Below are positions 47,742 to 61,313 of a stretch of DNA of 64,000 nucleotides, piece after piece; positions within the stretch are counted from its first letter, which is position 1; the number at the start of each line of letters is the position of its first letter. Source of the DNA: Trochalopteron elliotii. Lineage: Eukaryota; Chordata; Aves; Passeriformes; Leiothrichidae. A program made the position numbers and the translations under genes. The stretch spans positions 2,992,051 through 3,056,050 of the forward strand of contig JANPWX010000076.1 of assembly GCA_024734555.1 (NCBI GenBank), read 5' to 3'. The notes below the pieces were generated by a model. The model made no database searches and was not told the DNA's origin. It saw only the letters and a list, made by a program, of their open reading frames with translations.

Positions 47742-50700
47742 ACAATGACATAGCATTTTATATCTTTAAAGTATTCTTCAAATAATTGCTAGTTAAGTCT
47801 CATAAGACTTCAGTGAATTTTTTCTGCATCTTTGATACTATTATACAATTTTTCTTGCTGAAAACTAATGACTGAAATTGTAATAGGGATTTAGGCACCA
47901 AAAATCTCTTCAGGCACCAAAATTAGTCATTACTATTCACTCTTCACCTTACCTTTTGAAGTTTTATAGTTGATCTTAACTACCAACACCCTCAATTTAA
48001 TTCTTGTACTAACTTAAAGAACACAGGAACAAATAAAGTTTATACAAGTTTAGTCAACCTGAGAATAAGTGCTTAATAAACGTCTGTATTTGGGCATAAT
48101 TGCCTGAATCCTGAAGAGTGTCAAAATTCTATTTTTTTGCTAAAAGGACCTAGCGTCACTCTTTTAGCTGCTAGATAAACATTCTAACAACAGAATGCAG
48201 CAACAATTAAGATCTTAGATTTAAATTGTTTATTTTCTGTGACACAGTTGAGGGATAAATTAATGAAGAGCAAGAACACTCTTGTCTATCAATGCCCTAA
48301 CTACTGGAGGAGACGATTTAACAATCCAGATACCTCTCCATTGAATACTTTTTTGTTTCAGGACTTCCTTGTCTTCTACTTTAAAGCTTCTTAAAATCTG
48401 GTGTCACAACACATGAGTCTTGCAAAATCTATTCCTCTCTGAACCTAGATAAAATATAGAGATATTATTTCTTACTAAAAATTAACTTTCTTCACATAAA
48501 CACAACTTATCTTCATGGTTCTATCCTACACTTTCATGAGAGAAATTTCATGTTGCATACATTCAAGCTTAAAGGAAAAAGTCCCTCCTCACAGCTTTGA
48601 CTCATCCTTTCAAAAAAGTCTGTTGGATCAGGAATGTGCAAGTGAGTACCATATGTCATTTGATCTGATAGGGTACAAAACTAACCTTGGCTCTGGATCT
48701 CATAATTATAGTTTTGATACCCCTCTAAGCCTATTACTGACATGGTTGGATGCCATTATCTAATAGACAATAAATAATGTCTTTTAAATATAATTTTAAA
48801 ACAAAATCCAACTAGAATGTCCCAAGTTACAGATCTTCATTCTTTCTTCAATTAAGAGCAGACATTGCTTTTCACATCCATTGTGTCCTTTTTTACTTTG
48901 GTTCAACCTGAATTATCCCTACATTTATAATTATTTTTCTAATTTGTTATAAAGACTGTAGTTAATATAGTTTCTCTTCAATATTATCAGATACCATAAT
49001 ATTGGGAAAAATATTGGATACTATGTAACAAATTATCAAAAAGTTTAATCTATAGCTGCTCAAAATTGAATCTATTACAATTTTTCTGTAGTACACACTC
49101 TAACAGTTTTTAGGGGCTTCATGTACACTTTAAAAAGATTAGGTCCTTACTTTAGGTTGCATTTAAATTGGGGAATGAGATAGCAAATTGTTTTGGAAAT
49201 ATAAGGCAAATATATAAGTTGTATGGTCAAGAATTTTAGGTCGCATGCCTTGTCATGTTTCTCTCAATCCATCAGCTAATGATAGACCAGTCAGTGATTG
49301 TCTCCAGCATGTCAATTTATTTTTTATGGTCTATAATTCTTCTTCCTCCCATGTAGAAAGAGATGGTGAATATTTTTTGTCATATTTAGACTAATATTTG
49401 GCCATTCAACTCATCTGAAGTTCAATCTTTTTTATTATCTACTATAGTAAAAAAGCCTTTTTTTTTAAATAGAGACAAGTAAAATTTTAAATAGAGACAA
49501 GTAGTCGAGCAAATAAGGAGTATGTGATGCAGACTTGTGAGAAGAAATAAATATGCAGTATACATCAAATAATTTTTAGAGCATTTGTTTTGTTGATTTT
49601 CTCATTTAAACCTTCATTCATGGTCAGGGGAGAAATAATAAAGATAATAAATCAGTAGGGTGACAAATTATCCATGACATTTTTTACTGAACCATTTAAA
49701 ATCTTAAGTCTATAGAGAAGAAATTTGTTTACAACCTTTTCTCCAACACACATAAATAATTGTTTAGATTTTTATTTCACAATATCAATCTCATGCAATA
49801 ATAAATTATCCAAAATGAAACTAGCAGTTATATACAATGTATTATTCTCATTTACATACAATCTTATATAATTTTCCAATTGGCTTTTTGATTAAGTAGT
49901 GATTTCTGTCATCTATTCTGTGTATATATTTCATATTTTTCAATATCTTTGTAGTCCTGTTACTGTCATGAAATCCTACAATTATTTTCCCTAAAATATT
50001 GTTCCAGTCTCTGTCTTGGTCTTATTTATTTACTCGTCTCTTTCTGTAGCAGGTCTAGGACAGTACAGCTTCGTCTTTGTTTTCACTAGCAACTTCCTAT
50101 CTCTGTTTACTTTACTGTGGTATAATGTTCATGCTCCTGTAGTTTTTCAGAACCTTTTTAGCTGTTATTTTCTCCACTTGACCTCTTCCATTTCTTTCCT
50201 TATGTCATCACTCAGTAACCTGTATGTTGAAGATCTGTTGCTCCCTTCTCTATTTTTGAGAAAATTCTCAGAGCCTCAGAATATTTTGGAAATAAACACT
50301 GACTTTTTTTTCTCACTCTATTTTTGGGATGTTTTTTGTGTTTGGTCTGGTTGGTGTTTTTTTTTGGTTTTGTTTCTGTTAATATCCACTGGACTATTTG
50401 AGACATAGCACATCCAGAAGTGGGAAAAATTCTGGATAAAAATATATTGATATGATGGTAGAACACCAATATTCCTTCTTTTAGAAAAATCTCATTTTTC
50501 TTTTAAAATAGAAAGCTAGAACTGATTTCCTTTATGTTTACATGGACAAAAACCCAAGAAGATGAGTTTCTGACCAAGAAGATAAGTTAGGCAGTTAAAT
50601 GCCTAACTTTCTAGCACCTCTTATTTGACAAAAATGGCAACAGTGAGGATGAGGTTCTCATATCTTTAGCTTAATCTAAACCTGAATATTTTTATTTAAT

Positions 50701-51527
50701 CAAAAGTTATTTTGAAAAATAGTGAAAAAATATAACTCAGTGAATATGCCTTTCCTATTTTTTTAATTAAATAAAATGTTATTGTAATGAATGGCTGAAA
50801 GTGACTTGGCATAGGGCTTGGTACTTGTTTATATTCTGGAGTCTGTCTTCCTTTCCCATAGTTATACCTACTCATCATCTTTAGTTCAACTGATGATCAA
50901 AATATTTTTTATCTCATATGCATGTCAATTATTTACTTCAGAAAACTAATTTAATATTATCCAGCAAGAGATCCATTATACAATCTACCCATGTTTTACT
51001 TGTACAGAAAAAAATATGAAAATCAGTTATTGGCAGATTTAAATTGTTAATGCCTTTTGGGTTATGTTCCTGAATAATTCACAGATTGAACTAAATTTTG
51101 AAATTCAAAGTTGTATCTAAGCACCATGGACATGAAAACACAACATAAGAACAAAGATGTAAACATGGATCTGAGATGAGCTACAAAAAAGCAGCCCTTT
51201 TGCCATTCAGGAAGGAGTTCAGCATTCACTAGAGGAATGCTTTTCTTTTCTGTACTTTGTTGTAATGTCTTGTACTCAAGGATAGATGAGGGACTGGGAA
51301 GCCTCAATAAGCAGACTAACTGCAATGGTTGTGGGGCTATATCTGGGGTTACTCTGCATCTGCTACGCTGAGCCACCACTGTGGAAATCTTGACTGATGT
51401 CAGACCAGTCCCAAAAATGACAACAACATAAAATTGTCTAGAGCTGGGTTGCTGTAGACTGTTTTTATGCCATAGAGAGAAAAATTATAGATATCTAAAG
51501 CCAAAAAACTTACAGAAACACCACTGA
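47742..51527. other. 3.8-kb unique AT-rich stretch
   Basis: Contains the 18-base direct repeat TTTAAATAGAGACAAGTA twice at about 49460-49505. The hydrophobic frame 50016-50408 and the minus-strand frame 51062-51379 are not supported as genes. Confidence 0.5.
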
Positions 51528-51532
51528 CAGTT
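51528..51532. repeat. target-site duplication (left), CAGTT
   Basis: Perfect match to 52262-52266. Confidence 0.85.
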
Positions 51533-52261
51533 TGTCTTAGTTCGGAAAGACAGGTGTCTGCCAGGGAAAAGCCAGAGCTTCCCTTGGAATGCAGAATGTA
51601 AACCCTCTCCCTCTGAACTATTATAATTTTGAAATTAAGGGGCTTTCAGGCAAAGATATGGGAATAGGAATAGCAGCTCATTACTACGAATATTAAAAAT
51701 GTAGTAGCACAAAAAAAGCAAAGGAACAAAAAAAAAGAAAAACACTGACAGAGTCAGAATACAATCTGACACCCTGTTGGTCAGGGTGTTGGTAGCAGTC
51801 CAATTAAGTCTTCCTGGAGTGACAGCTGTGGTTCTGTTGGAATAGAGATGATCCTGTAGAAGGTTCCAGTGGTGGTGAGATGGGCCTGGTCTTCCTCTGG
51901 GAATCCAGTGGAAACAGGCTGCTCTGGTGTTCTGAATCTTAAATTTTATCCAGGTCAGAATGCTTGGCTCCTCCCACTGAGTGGAGCATTTCACAATGGG
52001 ATGATGTAATTTTATCAGTCATGCAGTTAGCATTAATGGCCCATTAACAGCAGATATCCCCCTTGAGGGAGGATGGTTCATGGAAGAAATAAAGACCTCT
52101 GCCCCACCTGGTTTTAACAGCTGGCCCATTAACAGAAGGCACCTGCGCCCTTCCCCCCAGAGCCATGAGGAATGGGTCATAGAAGAGATAAAGCAAGAAA
52201 CACCACCTCAACTGGTTTCAACAGATGGGAATAGAATACATCTTGCATTGAACCCAAGACA
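51533..52261 (-). mobile_element. solo LTR, ERVL-like, 729 bp, distant relative of copies A and B
   Basis: Plus-strand ends TGTCTTAGTTCGG and GAACCCAAGACA form imperfect terminal inverted repeats, and perfect 5-bp duplications CAGTT flank it. On the minus strand it starts TGTCTTGGGTTC and shares blocks with the LTRs at 18823 and 22923: ACTGTTGAAACC-like, the CAAGCATTCTGACCTGGAT region, and CTGACTCTGTCAG. A TATA-like GGATAAAATT lies at about plus 51945-51955. It is longer than its relatives because of extra sequence at its U5 end (51533-51660). No internal retroviral sequence adjoins it. Confidence 0.9.
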
Positions 52262-52266
52262 CAGTT
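52262..52266. repeat. target-site duplication (right), CAGTT
   Basis: Pairs with 51528-51532. Confidence 0.85.
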
Positions 52267-52435
52267 CTATGAATTAAAAAATCTGTCTTCATTGCTACCT
52301 TCTTCTGGAGAAATAAAAAATTGTAAAGATTTCAGAATTTTAATAAATACTGTGTCCAAAAGTGCTTGCCGTCTTCATGTTTGACATCTCTATTGCTGTT
52401 TGCATCCCCAGGACTTTTTTCCTATTCTTTTACTT

Positions 52436-52511
52436 CTGGTGGTTATGGTTGGTTGGATGGTTGGTTTGGGGTTTTTTTTGTTCCTGTGGTTTGATTGGGT
52501 TTTTTTTCTGA
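52436..52511 (+). repeat. T/G-rich low-complexity tract
   Basis: GGTTGGTT-type units and T8 runs, similar in style to the left part of 47171-47450 but shorter. Confidence 0.8.
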
Positions 52512-55500
52512 TTCGTCCCTAATTGTGAATGTCCTGAGTTTAAGTGTGACTCAAGTTCATACCCTTATGTTCTTAAAACCTGTAACACTCTATATACGTT
52601 CAGATTTTATTATAATAAAAAACCCCACATGTTCTTCTCTGCAATTGCTATAAGATAGTACCCAATACCAAAAGGCATCACTTGGTACAGCAAAATCGCC
52701 TTTAAATTTGTCTTTGGTTGCCCCTTCATCTTTCTAATTTCAAAACAAACGGCACAGTGGCTCATGAAGAACTGCTGTTTACAGCAGAACAGCCCAGGAG
52801 GATACCATACCCATAGATTGCCTCTTCTTTCCTAGTTCATAGGTAATCAGTTGTATGATTGGTAATCAGTTGTTCCTCATACTCCCTTATTCCAGTATCC
52901 TTCACATGATTAATGTGAGAGTTTTTTAACTAAGCCTGCTTTTCCCTAATGAAATCCATGAATTCTTAGTCTGGGAAGTGTGAAATTCATGGGATGTGCA
53001 CCTTTCTTCTATTGTTAGCACTACAGAACTGCAAATAAGTTGTTCATAACTACTGAGATATTTCTTGTATTCTAAGTGCATTAGCATGCTGACAAGTAGA
53101 GATTGTACTGTCTACATAATCAAAGGAGCAATTAGCAATTTCATATTTTAATGATAAACATCTTCAAGAGGATCCTAGTGAAAGGCACACTCTTTGTGCT
53201 TTATATCCAGTTGAGAAGAATTATTCTGCTAGTAGTATTCTGCTAACTACACAGTGGAGTAGGAAGGACTATGCAGTATAAACTACAGCACTTAAATGTG
53301 CTATGACATCTCTTCTTCAATACAAGATTGCTTTTCACCATTTCCTGAATTTTTCTTTTGCAATTTATTTTGAATATCTGACTGGGAAATAGAGAGATAA
53401 TGCAACGTGACTATACCATTAAATTACATAATGAAACCATACTATTCCACCAGCTTAAATAACCCATTTTTGGGAAATAAAAAAAAAGCTAATCTTGTTC
53501 ATGTGCATTAAAATTATTTGAAAAAAACCCAAACCCAACACTTTAGAAGTATGATAGAAATATTTTTTAATTTTTTTTTCTGAATTTGAAAATGCAATGC
53601 AAATCCTAAAGGGATTTAACTGTTGAACGTGCCAGTTCTGAAACACACTGCCAAAAGGAAAACTCTGCTCTAGGCAGAGACATATATCTCATGGGAAGGA
53701 GGTACTGTATGCCTTGCCTCAATTTCTAAAACATGCGTTTTTAATATGCTGCTGAAGGGTAAAATATGTCTCCCAGCAGAACATGACATGATTCTGCTCA
53801 CTTTATTTTATGCTTCCAACCTACTGCTTCATAGATTGTTAAGAATGAAGCCACATTGAAATTTATGGTTTCACTCACCTGTAATTTTAACAAAGTAGCT
53901 GGTTGAAGAGATTCAGCCAAGCATGAATAAATATGAAATACAGAAAAATCTTTGTAAGAAATAGATGATGTAAACATATATTTGTTGCCTTTACAATATT
54001 ATGAGAATATGTGTGTAATATATGTATTGAGCATTCTATAAAGACACCATAATATCATAATTTTCCTGTTATGATTATTTGGCATGTTATGGGTTTTTTA
54101 ATAGAAAAAAATGCTCATAGCACAGTACTATATTTTTATCTCCAAGTGAAGAGGTCTTTAATAAAGCATCTAGTGTAAATTAATATTTCTCTAGGGAATA
54201 ACTAACAAGGATAAATGTTAAGAACAAAACACCTTGGTGTTTCTAGACCTCTGATTAGTGAAACATAATCATACCAGTGAGCTTCACAGAATTCTGATTA
54301 AAACAAAGCATTATGTGAAAACAAGCTATTTAAGGTATTCTTAGTGTCTGTGGTAATGCTTGTTTTAATACAACAGAAAATGCACACAGTTAAAATTCAA
54401 TTGCACATAAACAGCTTGATAAGATCTTAAGGCTGTCATTTCATAATAGTGCTACATATTAAAACACAAAGAAACCTAAGACTTAGAAAATTAGAATATC
54501 CAATATTGTGTCAAGGTAAAAGCAGCACAAGAATAATGCTTATTTCCTCAACAACAGTATCTTGGTGAACATTAGCAAATCATCTCAGTCAGATAATATT
54601 TATTTATCATACAATATTTATGAATATCTAAATCAAGTAAAGGTTCCTGATACCAGATCTGGGGGCATAATTGCATGTGGTGATATCCACTGTCCATATT
54701 GTCAGTATTTATACATTTTCTATGGAAAACATTGGTAGAATTAATGATTGTGTTCCAGTATCAAAGTTCTTTATGGTGAGGTAAGAATTTTTATTACACT
54801 AGCTAACATGGTTGCAAAACCATAGAGGTTTCTCTTTAAATAATCTCTTGGTGCAACAGGTTTGAAAAAGAAATGGCCAATTTCCAAATTAACCATAAAT
54901 TAAGAGCAATTGTTCTAAGTTTAACCAGATGAAATTATCTATCTGTCCAATGAGAGAAGAAAGCTTGGTCCAAATGGCAGGAGCAAATGTGGATTCACAG
55001 CATCACTATTATTGACATTCTCCACAAAGTTAATGTACCCAGCTTGGGTCCTGCTTTAATCTGTGAAGAGACCAAGCACGTTGTTTACACTTCTTCCAGG
55101 ACTCAAACTTTGTTGGAGATATCTCTATGAACACTATGTTAACATATTTCAAATCTTAATAACACTTTTGGCATTAATTCACCTATTTTGCGTTTGCCTT
55201 AGGACCAAAATATTTTCTCATGTTAAAAACTTCCCTTTAAGATGGTCCCCATGAGGCAAAATTTTGACTTTAGTGCTCTGATTTATATTCAGTATTATGT
55301 TTAATGCTTGAAATGTCAGATACAGTTTGAGGTAAGATATTTATGTTGAATAAAGAAAGCAAAGATCTCATGTCAACAAAGCCTTTTCCTGGTACATTGC
55401 AGCAGCAAGAATTTCTAAGAAAATTGTTTGCTTTGACTGATAGAAAAGGCTTCCATAAAATATAGTAGTCACTTCTGTTCTTAAAATGCTTTGAAGTGTA

Positions 55501-58500
55501 AGGTTTAGAAAGGTTATAAGGTATGAATGTATAAGGTTTAGAAAAAGATTAATTCATCTTATTTTATGTTTTATGTATGTCAAAAATATATCTATTTCAT
55601 TTCTTAATAATATTTTATTTCTTAATATTTCTTTATTTCTTTTCTGAAATGACATCTATTAATCACTGCTCTAAAAAGAATCAGAAGACCAGGTGACCAT
55701 TTTATGTTAATTACATTTCTTAAGAAGAAGGAGAGATTTATGTTGATTCAGGTTAATGAGGAATAGCTAGTAGTCATAAGCAAATAGATAAAGTACTAAG
55801 ATGTTCTGTTATTCTACAGTTTCTCAGTCACTGCTAAAACTATCTTGGTAATAGGGAAGTATTTTTTGTTTCCTAAAAAATATCTCTGATACAACTAGAA
55901 AAAAAAAAATTGTACTGGATCATCTTCAGAATATTTATATTGAAGGTGTTTATGAACCAAGTATTTAGATGTTCTTTGAAATTTAAATCTTACACAATTC
56001 TTAGAAAAAGGGACAAATCACTTCAGTATTGAAATAGACAAGAAATACAGCTATAAACTGCTATTTTTGTCAGTTTGAAAGCAATAAACATATTAGCTTA
56101 AGAAAAAGATAACACAGAAAAACTTCACATGATTATTATAAAAAGAATGTGCTTGAATCTCTAAAATGCAAAAGATGGCTCAAGATTCGTTCTTGTGGTG
56201 AAAATGCAGCTTTTTTATTGATGGTATAGTCATTGCTAATGTGAAACAGCAGCTCCATAGAGGTCAGTTGAGTAGATTAGGCCTTTCCTCTGCTAATACA
56301 AGTTTTGTATTGTACTTTTAAAAAAAAGTTTGTTGGATATAAAAATTTCAGTGTGAACAATCTGAGTGCTGTGTGTATGACCATTATACCTGCTTGGTTT
56401 CAGTGCTGCCATCTGAGTCTGTAATTGTGGTAGGATACCAAGTGTCAGTAACTTGGCTGAGAGGTGTTGGTCTATGAATGAGCATCTTTAGAAACACAAA
56501 GCTGAAATCTACTGTGAAGTTAATGCTTTGATACTGAAGCTACAGTGTACTGTAAAAAGAAGCAGATTTTGAGTTCATGAGGTCAATATTAGCTTGTATT
56601 CAATATTTATTGGACTATGCTGCCTACAGAAGTTATGAAGATTTGCATAATTTTATACAGTTGTTGAACAATAGGATTTGTATATCATATTGAATTAATT
56701 AACATGTTAGAAGGGATAAATTATAGCTTGCTTTTTAATGAATTCATGGAATATGGATGCATATTCAGGAATATGAATGCAAAAGAACATCTTTTCTCAA
56801 CAGCCTCCATCATTGCAACAATCAAGTACAAGTTATGTCCAAGGAGCACAAAGACAGGAATTAGTTCAGGAATTCTTAGATTACTGTTCTGTTCCCTTGT
56901 GTAACCCTATTTATTGAGCTAAGGATCTGATTTTTTTTTTTTATACAGACTAGTATTTTTGTGACTTTTTATCAAGCCTAGAAGAAGATATAAGAAGTAA
57001 TCAGTAGCCATTTTTTCCAGTAACTAGTAATGTATATTTTTAAGACACACGGGTTTTGCTGACTCTAGTAAATGAGAGGCTTCAGGCACTAAATATGAGA
57101 ACACCTGGTTCATATCAGCTTGTGATTGCACAGCTAAAGTCTCCTCTCAACTAAAAGAGGGTAACTGTATCCAAACTGCCTTTAGGAATTAAATCTGTCC
57201 TCTCCTGAGCCCTGTCTGGACATTGGCTAAGAGACTGCTAAAGAGCCCAGGACAAAACACTGCATAGAACATGCTCACAGTTTGCCAGTCTTCATGTCAG
57301 GAATCTGGATCTGTAGTCATATCAAGAAATTATCCTAACTCTGAAATCCTAGCTCTGTTTCCAATAGGTCTGCCTCAATCTGCAAGTCTGGTCCTAACAG
57401 AAAGAATTAAGGATTAATGAGTTACTCCTGTCATGAAATAAAGAAAGAAGAAAAAAATTCTTCCTCTTACAGAACAGTTTTATAAAAGCAGGTCTGAAAA
57501 CAGAAACATTAGATCTTTGCATAGGGCAGAGCAAGATTCTGCAATGTGGTAAAAGAGTCTGTGGGAATTTGCTGTTTAAACTTCCTTACTGATTCAGGGA
57601 TTCTCTGTAGTAAGGTAATTACGTATTTGAGAACTGTAGGGATGTTAAGTGTATATTTTCAAACTCAAATTCAACAGAACTTTGGTTCCTTCATTGACAA
57701 TTAAACCTACTGAGAGAAAGGGATTTAAATGTTGGCACTATATTTTCACACGAACATTATAATTAAATTAGTGAGGTGGTAGGAGAAATGACATATGAAA
57801 AGCAAGGTTGATATTAATTTATACATTTACACAATTGTACATTGGTATAAATTCTGAAATATATACTCTTTATCATGAGTAACTCTGAAAAAGAGATATA
57901 TATGTTTAATTTTAGACTCAGAGACAAAGGGGAAACTGCTTGTCACAATGGAGTTGCCCTGCTTGAAGCACAAGTGTATGAACACTGTTTACACAGAAGT
58001 GAACAATGATCACACAAATTGGGCAAAGGAAGGGAAAAGCACTTAAGTCGACAGAGAGAGAGTGAACAGCCATGTGAGTGACTTGAAAATATGTGACATC
58101 TTTGAAAAATATGTTCTTAATCCTGAGATTTAGAAATTTGCAGATCAGAACTGTTGCTAGGTGATCACACTTCCTTCTGAAACAATTTATGCCACTACCG
58201 TACGTCCATAAGGAAATTATAAAATCATTCTCACTATAAATCTTTTTGCATACAAGAAGAAGGATTTTATACAGATTTATAGAGTTTATGCTCATTCATG
58301 AGCACCCAACACTCTCTTGACATGCCATCTGTTGGGCTTTATCTTCCTCTTCAGAAGTCTTTCATCCATTGCCAGTGTGTGGATGGATGTCTTGAATACC
58401 TTTACTGTTTGAGAAAATCGACTGAGCTTGCATAGCTAATGCACATGATTGAATTTTGTTCACAGTGGATGATGAAGCAAGAACAATCTGTGATTTTTAT

Positions 58501-60643
58501 AACCTAAAGAAGTCTCTTCCAATTTTACAGATTCTCCATGTTCTTTGGTCTGCTACCTGCAGGAGCCATTTGAATAACTAGCTAGAGATGTAACCTGTCC
58601 TTCATGGCTGAGCATGTGTACCAAGATTTAGAACCAGCATCTATGATCCATAGAATTTTACTGGAGAATGAAACTGTCTTGTTAAGTATTATACAGAGCC
58701 TGACAGAAAAGTAACTTACGATGATACAGATTGTTCTTTTTCTTTTCAAACAGTAACTGAAAATATTGCTAATAGACTGTCATACCTTTTAGCACAGGTG
58801 AATATAATTCCTTTGATATTTTCCAATGGGCACTTTCAGTCACCCCTGGCGGCATGGAAAAAATCTTGTGTTTTCAGAGAATATTAAATGTTCTGGACTC
58901 CATTCATGGGAGAGCTTCTGTTGTTGTTCCATATGCTAGCTTTTCTGATCACTGTTAAGTGATCTGTCTGACCAACATAGCCACAAGCTGCATAAATGCC
59001 ATAGGGAGCAGTTAGAAATATAACGATATTAATTTCACAAGAAAAAGACAGAGAAATGCCTTTGAATAGGCAGTAGTCTGGTGAACTTTACCTCCTGGCA
59101 AGCTGCTGTACTCAGTTACAGAGTCTGTATTTAATACTGTGTCTGCCTGAATAACCAGTGCTTTCTAATCTGCAGAGTACCTTTTACTATGATAAAGAGG
59201 GACGTGGCCTACTTTACATAGCAGATATCCTGTAATCAGGAAAGATAAAATAACATTTGTAAACTGAAAATCCACAAGAACCTAGGCTTGGGAAAATCTC
59301 CGTTCAAAGATTTTAAAGCAAATTATCTATCTAAAGTTAACTGTATATACAATAACCAATGTGCCACACACAGATAAGTGTTGCTGCTGTCCAATAATTT
59401 TAATCTGAATCTTTCTTCACATTATGAGTTGTGAGTCCTAATCTGAAAATTAAGACTGATGAAAAGAAAAAAAATGCTGAACTTTGAATTAAATATACAG
59501 ACTTAAGACTTTAATCTGAATTAAATATACAGACTTCTGAGAAAAGGGAAAAATGTTCTCTGCAATTGGGAGAGTGAAAAATAAAATATCGTTGTACACA
59601 AGTCCTGGAAAAAATCTTCTTAGAGTATTAATTTCCAGATGAGAAAAATACACTGAAATAATGAATCAAAATTTCTGGTGGCCAAAGTAGAATTGTCCAA
59701 AGAAAGTGTGATTTGTTGAATAACTAAGTTTGAAAATGTATTATGGGACTTCAAACAAACCTTCTTAAACAGAATTATTTTTAACATTTTGTTAAATATA
59801 TAAGATCTTACAACTTCACCTTCAGTGTTATTACAACAGTAAATTCTTTCCTTTTTTCTCTCTCAGTAGTAGAATGCAATTAAGTAGCATTCACCGAGAC
59901 AGAACCTTTTCCCATTTCATCTACAACCTTTTTTCATTAGCCAGCAGCAATACTGCTGCCTTTGGATGATGCTTAAGTTTAGCTAAAATGGGGAGTCATC
60001 ATGCACAATTTATAAATGAATTGTGCTGAACTGAATAATGGTTTATTCATGATTCTGAGGCTCCATTCATACATGGAGAACTTTATGCTTCTACTTTTAA
60101 AAGTGAAAATACTGCAAAAAATGCAAGACTATTTTCTATAATGACCTGTGGCAACATCAAGGAAATAATGTCCAAATACTCACATCTATTAAATCTCCAG
60201 TAGCATGAAAATCAGAAAAATAATCTGAGTCATATTGTTTTGCTATTTAGTATTTTTGTGAGTAAGGGATTTGTTCTAGAGTTTTCTTCCTGTCTTCAGG
60301 AAATTAAGTTCTAACATATTTCTTCAGCATTTATATAAAACTTAAAATGTTCCATAGCAATCTTTTGAAAATATTATCTTCCCAATAAATTCAGTACGTA
60401 TTGAGAAGCTGTATTGAGAACTAACACTTGGAATATTCAGTGCATTTCTAGCTTTTCATATGTTTTTTACTGAATACAATCACCAAGTGTCTAACAATTT
60501 ATATGAGCAGAACCTTGCTAAATATTCTGTCAACTTTATTTATTGTCTGAGTGATTAAAAAGTTGACCAGTGGAATTCAGTGTTCAAAATTTATGGAAAA
60601 AAATCCCAAATTTTTCTTATGTAGAAGGGGTAATTTTTCTTAT
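52512..60643. other. 8-kb unique AT-rich stretch, longest repeat-poor part of the window
   Basis: No LTR, CR1, RNA gene or convincing exon was recognised. Small features are the duplicated GGTAATCAGTTGT (52846-52874) and a 20-bp direct repeat at 59485-59536. Frames are at most 125 codons (57918-58295 minus), with no family recognised. Confidence 0.55.
59485..59536 (+). repeat. local direct duplication, 20 bp
   Basis: TGAATTAAATATACAGACTT occurs at 59485-59504 and again at 59517-59536 without mismatch, 12 bp apart. It is probably a recent slippage or template-switch duplication. Confidence 0.9.
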
Positions 60644-60685
60644 TATAAAGGCCTTCCATTAATGTTTTAATGGAAGCCCTTTATA
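60644..60685. repeat. long near-perfect hairpin
   Basis: Arms of 19 bases (60644-60662 and 60667-60685) pair with a single mismatch around a TGTT loop. The arm reads TATAAAGGCCTTCCATTAA against the inverse of TTAATGGAAGCCCTTTATA. Confidence 0.9.
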
Positions 60686-61268
60686 CTAATTCAACTTACT
60701 GCCCTTCAGGGACTATCACATTTTTTTTTTTTTTATGCCCCATTTCTTGCATTAGAGTTACACCTGCTTAGCAGTTTTCCCAGAATTTTCCACAATACAT
60801 TACTTTTCAGGGTCTAGAGAGAGTCATATCCTGGCAGCCTGTGCACTTAATACAGACTGCAGAAACTTCTGCAAATTTTTGTGATCACTGCTTACTTTAT
60901 TTTAAATTTAACTAAAAAGTAATGTCAATGCAATATATCTGTTTTAAGATGGAAGTGAATTGATTTTGAGAAAGCTACAGATGGACAAATATTGCCTGAC
61001 TGATAAAACTAATAACATATTTTGTGATACAGAGTTCACCTTTCTTTATTTTCTTTCTAAAGTATTTATGAGAAGAGAAGTAAGACTTTTTGCTCTGTGA
61101 AGGAGCAACCATGCATGAAAATAGAAATATTTGAATGATTGCCCAATACTTAGAAATATTAGACTAGCTTTTCTGTATAATTTATTCTTTTCTTCAGTTT
61201 ATTAAATATTCATAGCTGTACTGTGTATTAGGAGTTTTATAGTAGAATGTTACTTCTTTTATGATTGT
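60686..61268. other. unique sequence
   Basis: A T-run near 60720-60735; nothing else recognised. Confidence 0.45.
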
Positions 61269-61313
61269 GTAAAGACCCCTGGGGGGTCTTTACTTCCACT
61301 ACTTCTGTGGAAG
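61269..61313. repeat. two adjacent hairpins
   Basis: GTAAAGACCCC (61269-61279) pairs perfectly with GGGGTCTTTAC (61283-61293) around a 3-base loop. Directly next, CTTCCAC (61293-61299) pairs with GTGGAAG (61307-61313). Confidence 0.9.

Noticed and set aside
50016..50408. 130-codon hydrophobic frame
   Set aside because: T-rich DNA gives Phe/Leu/Ser-rich frames by composition alone. No splice, promoter or homology evidence was seen.
51062..51379. 105-codon minus-strand frame
   Set aside because: No recognised family, no splice or poly(A) context; within the range of chance for 64 kb in six frames.
57918..58295. 125-codon minus-strand frame
   Set aside because: Composition matches surrounding AT-rich DNA and no motif was recognised.
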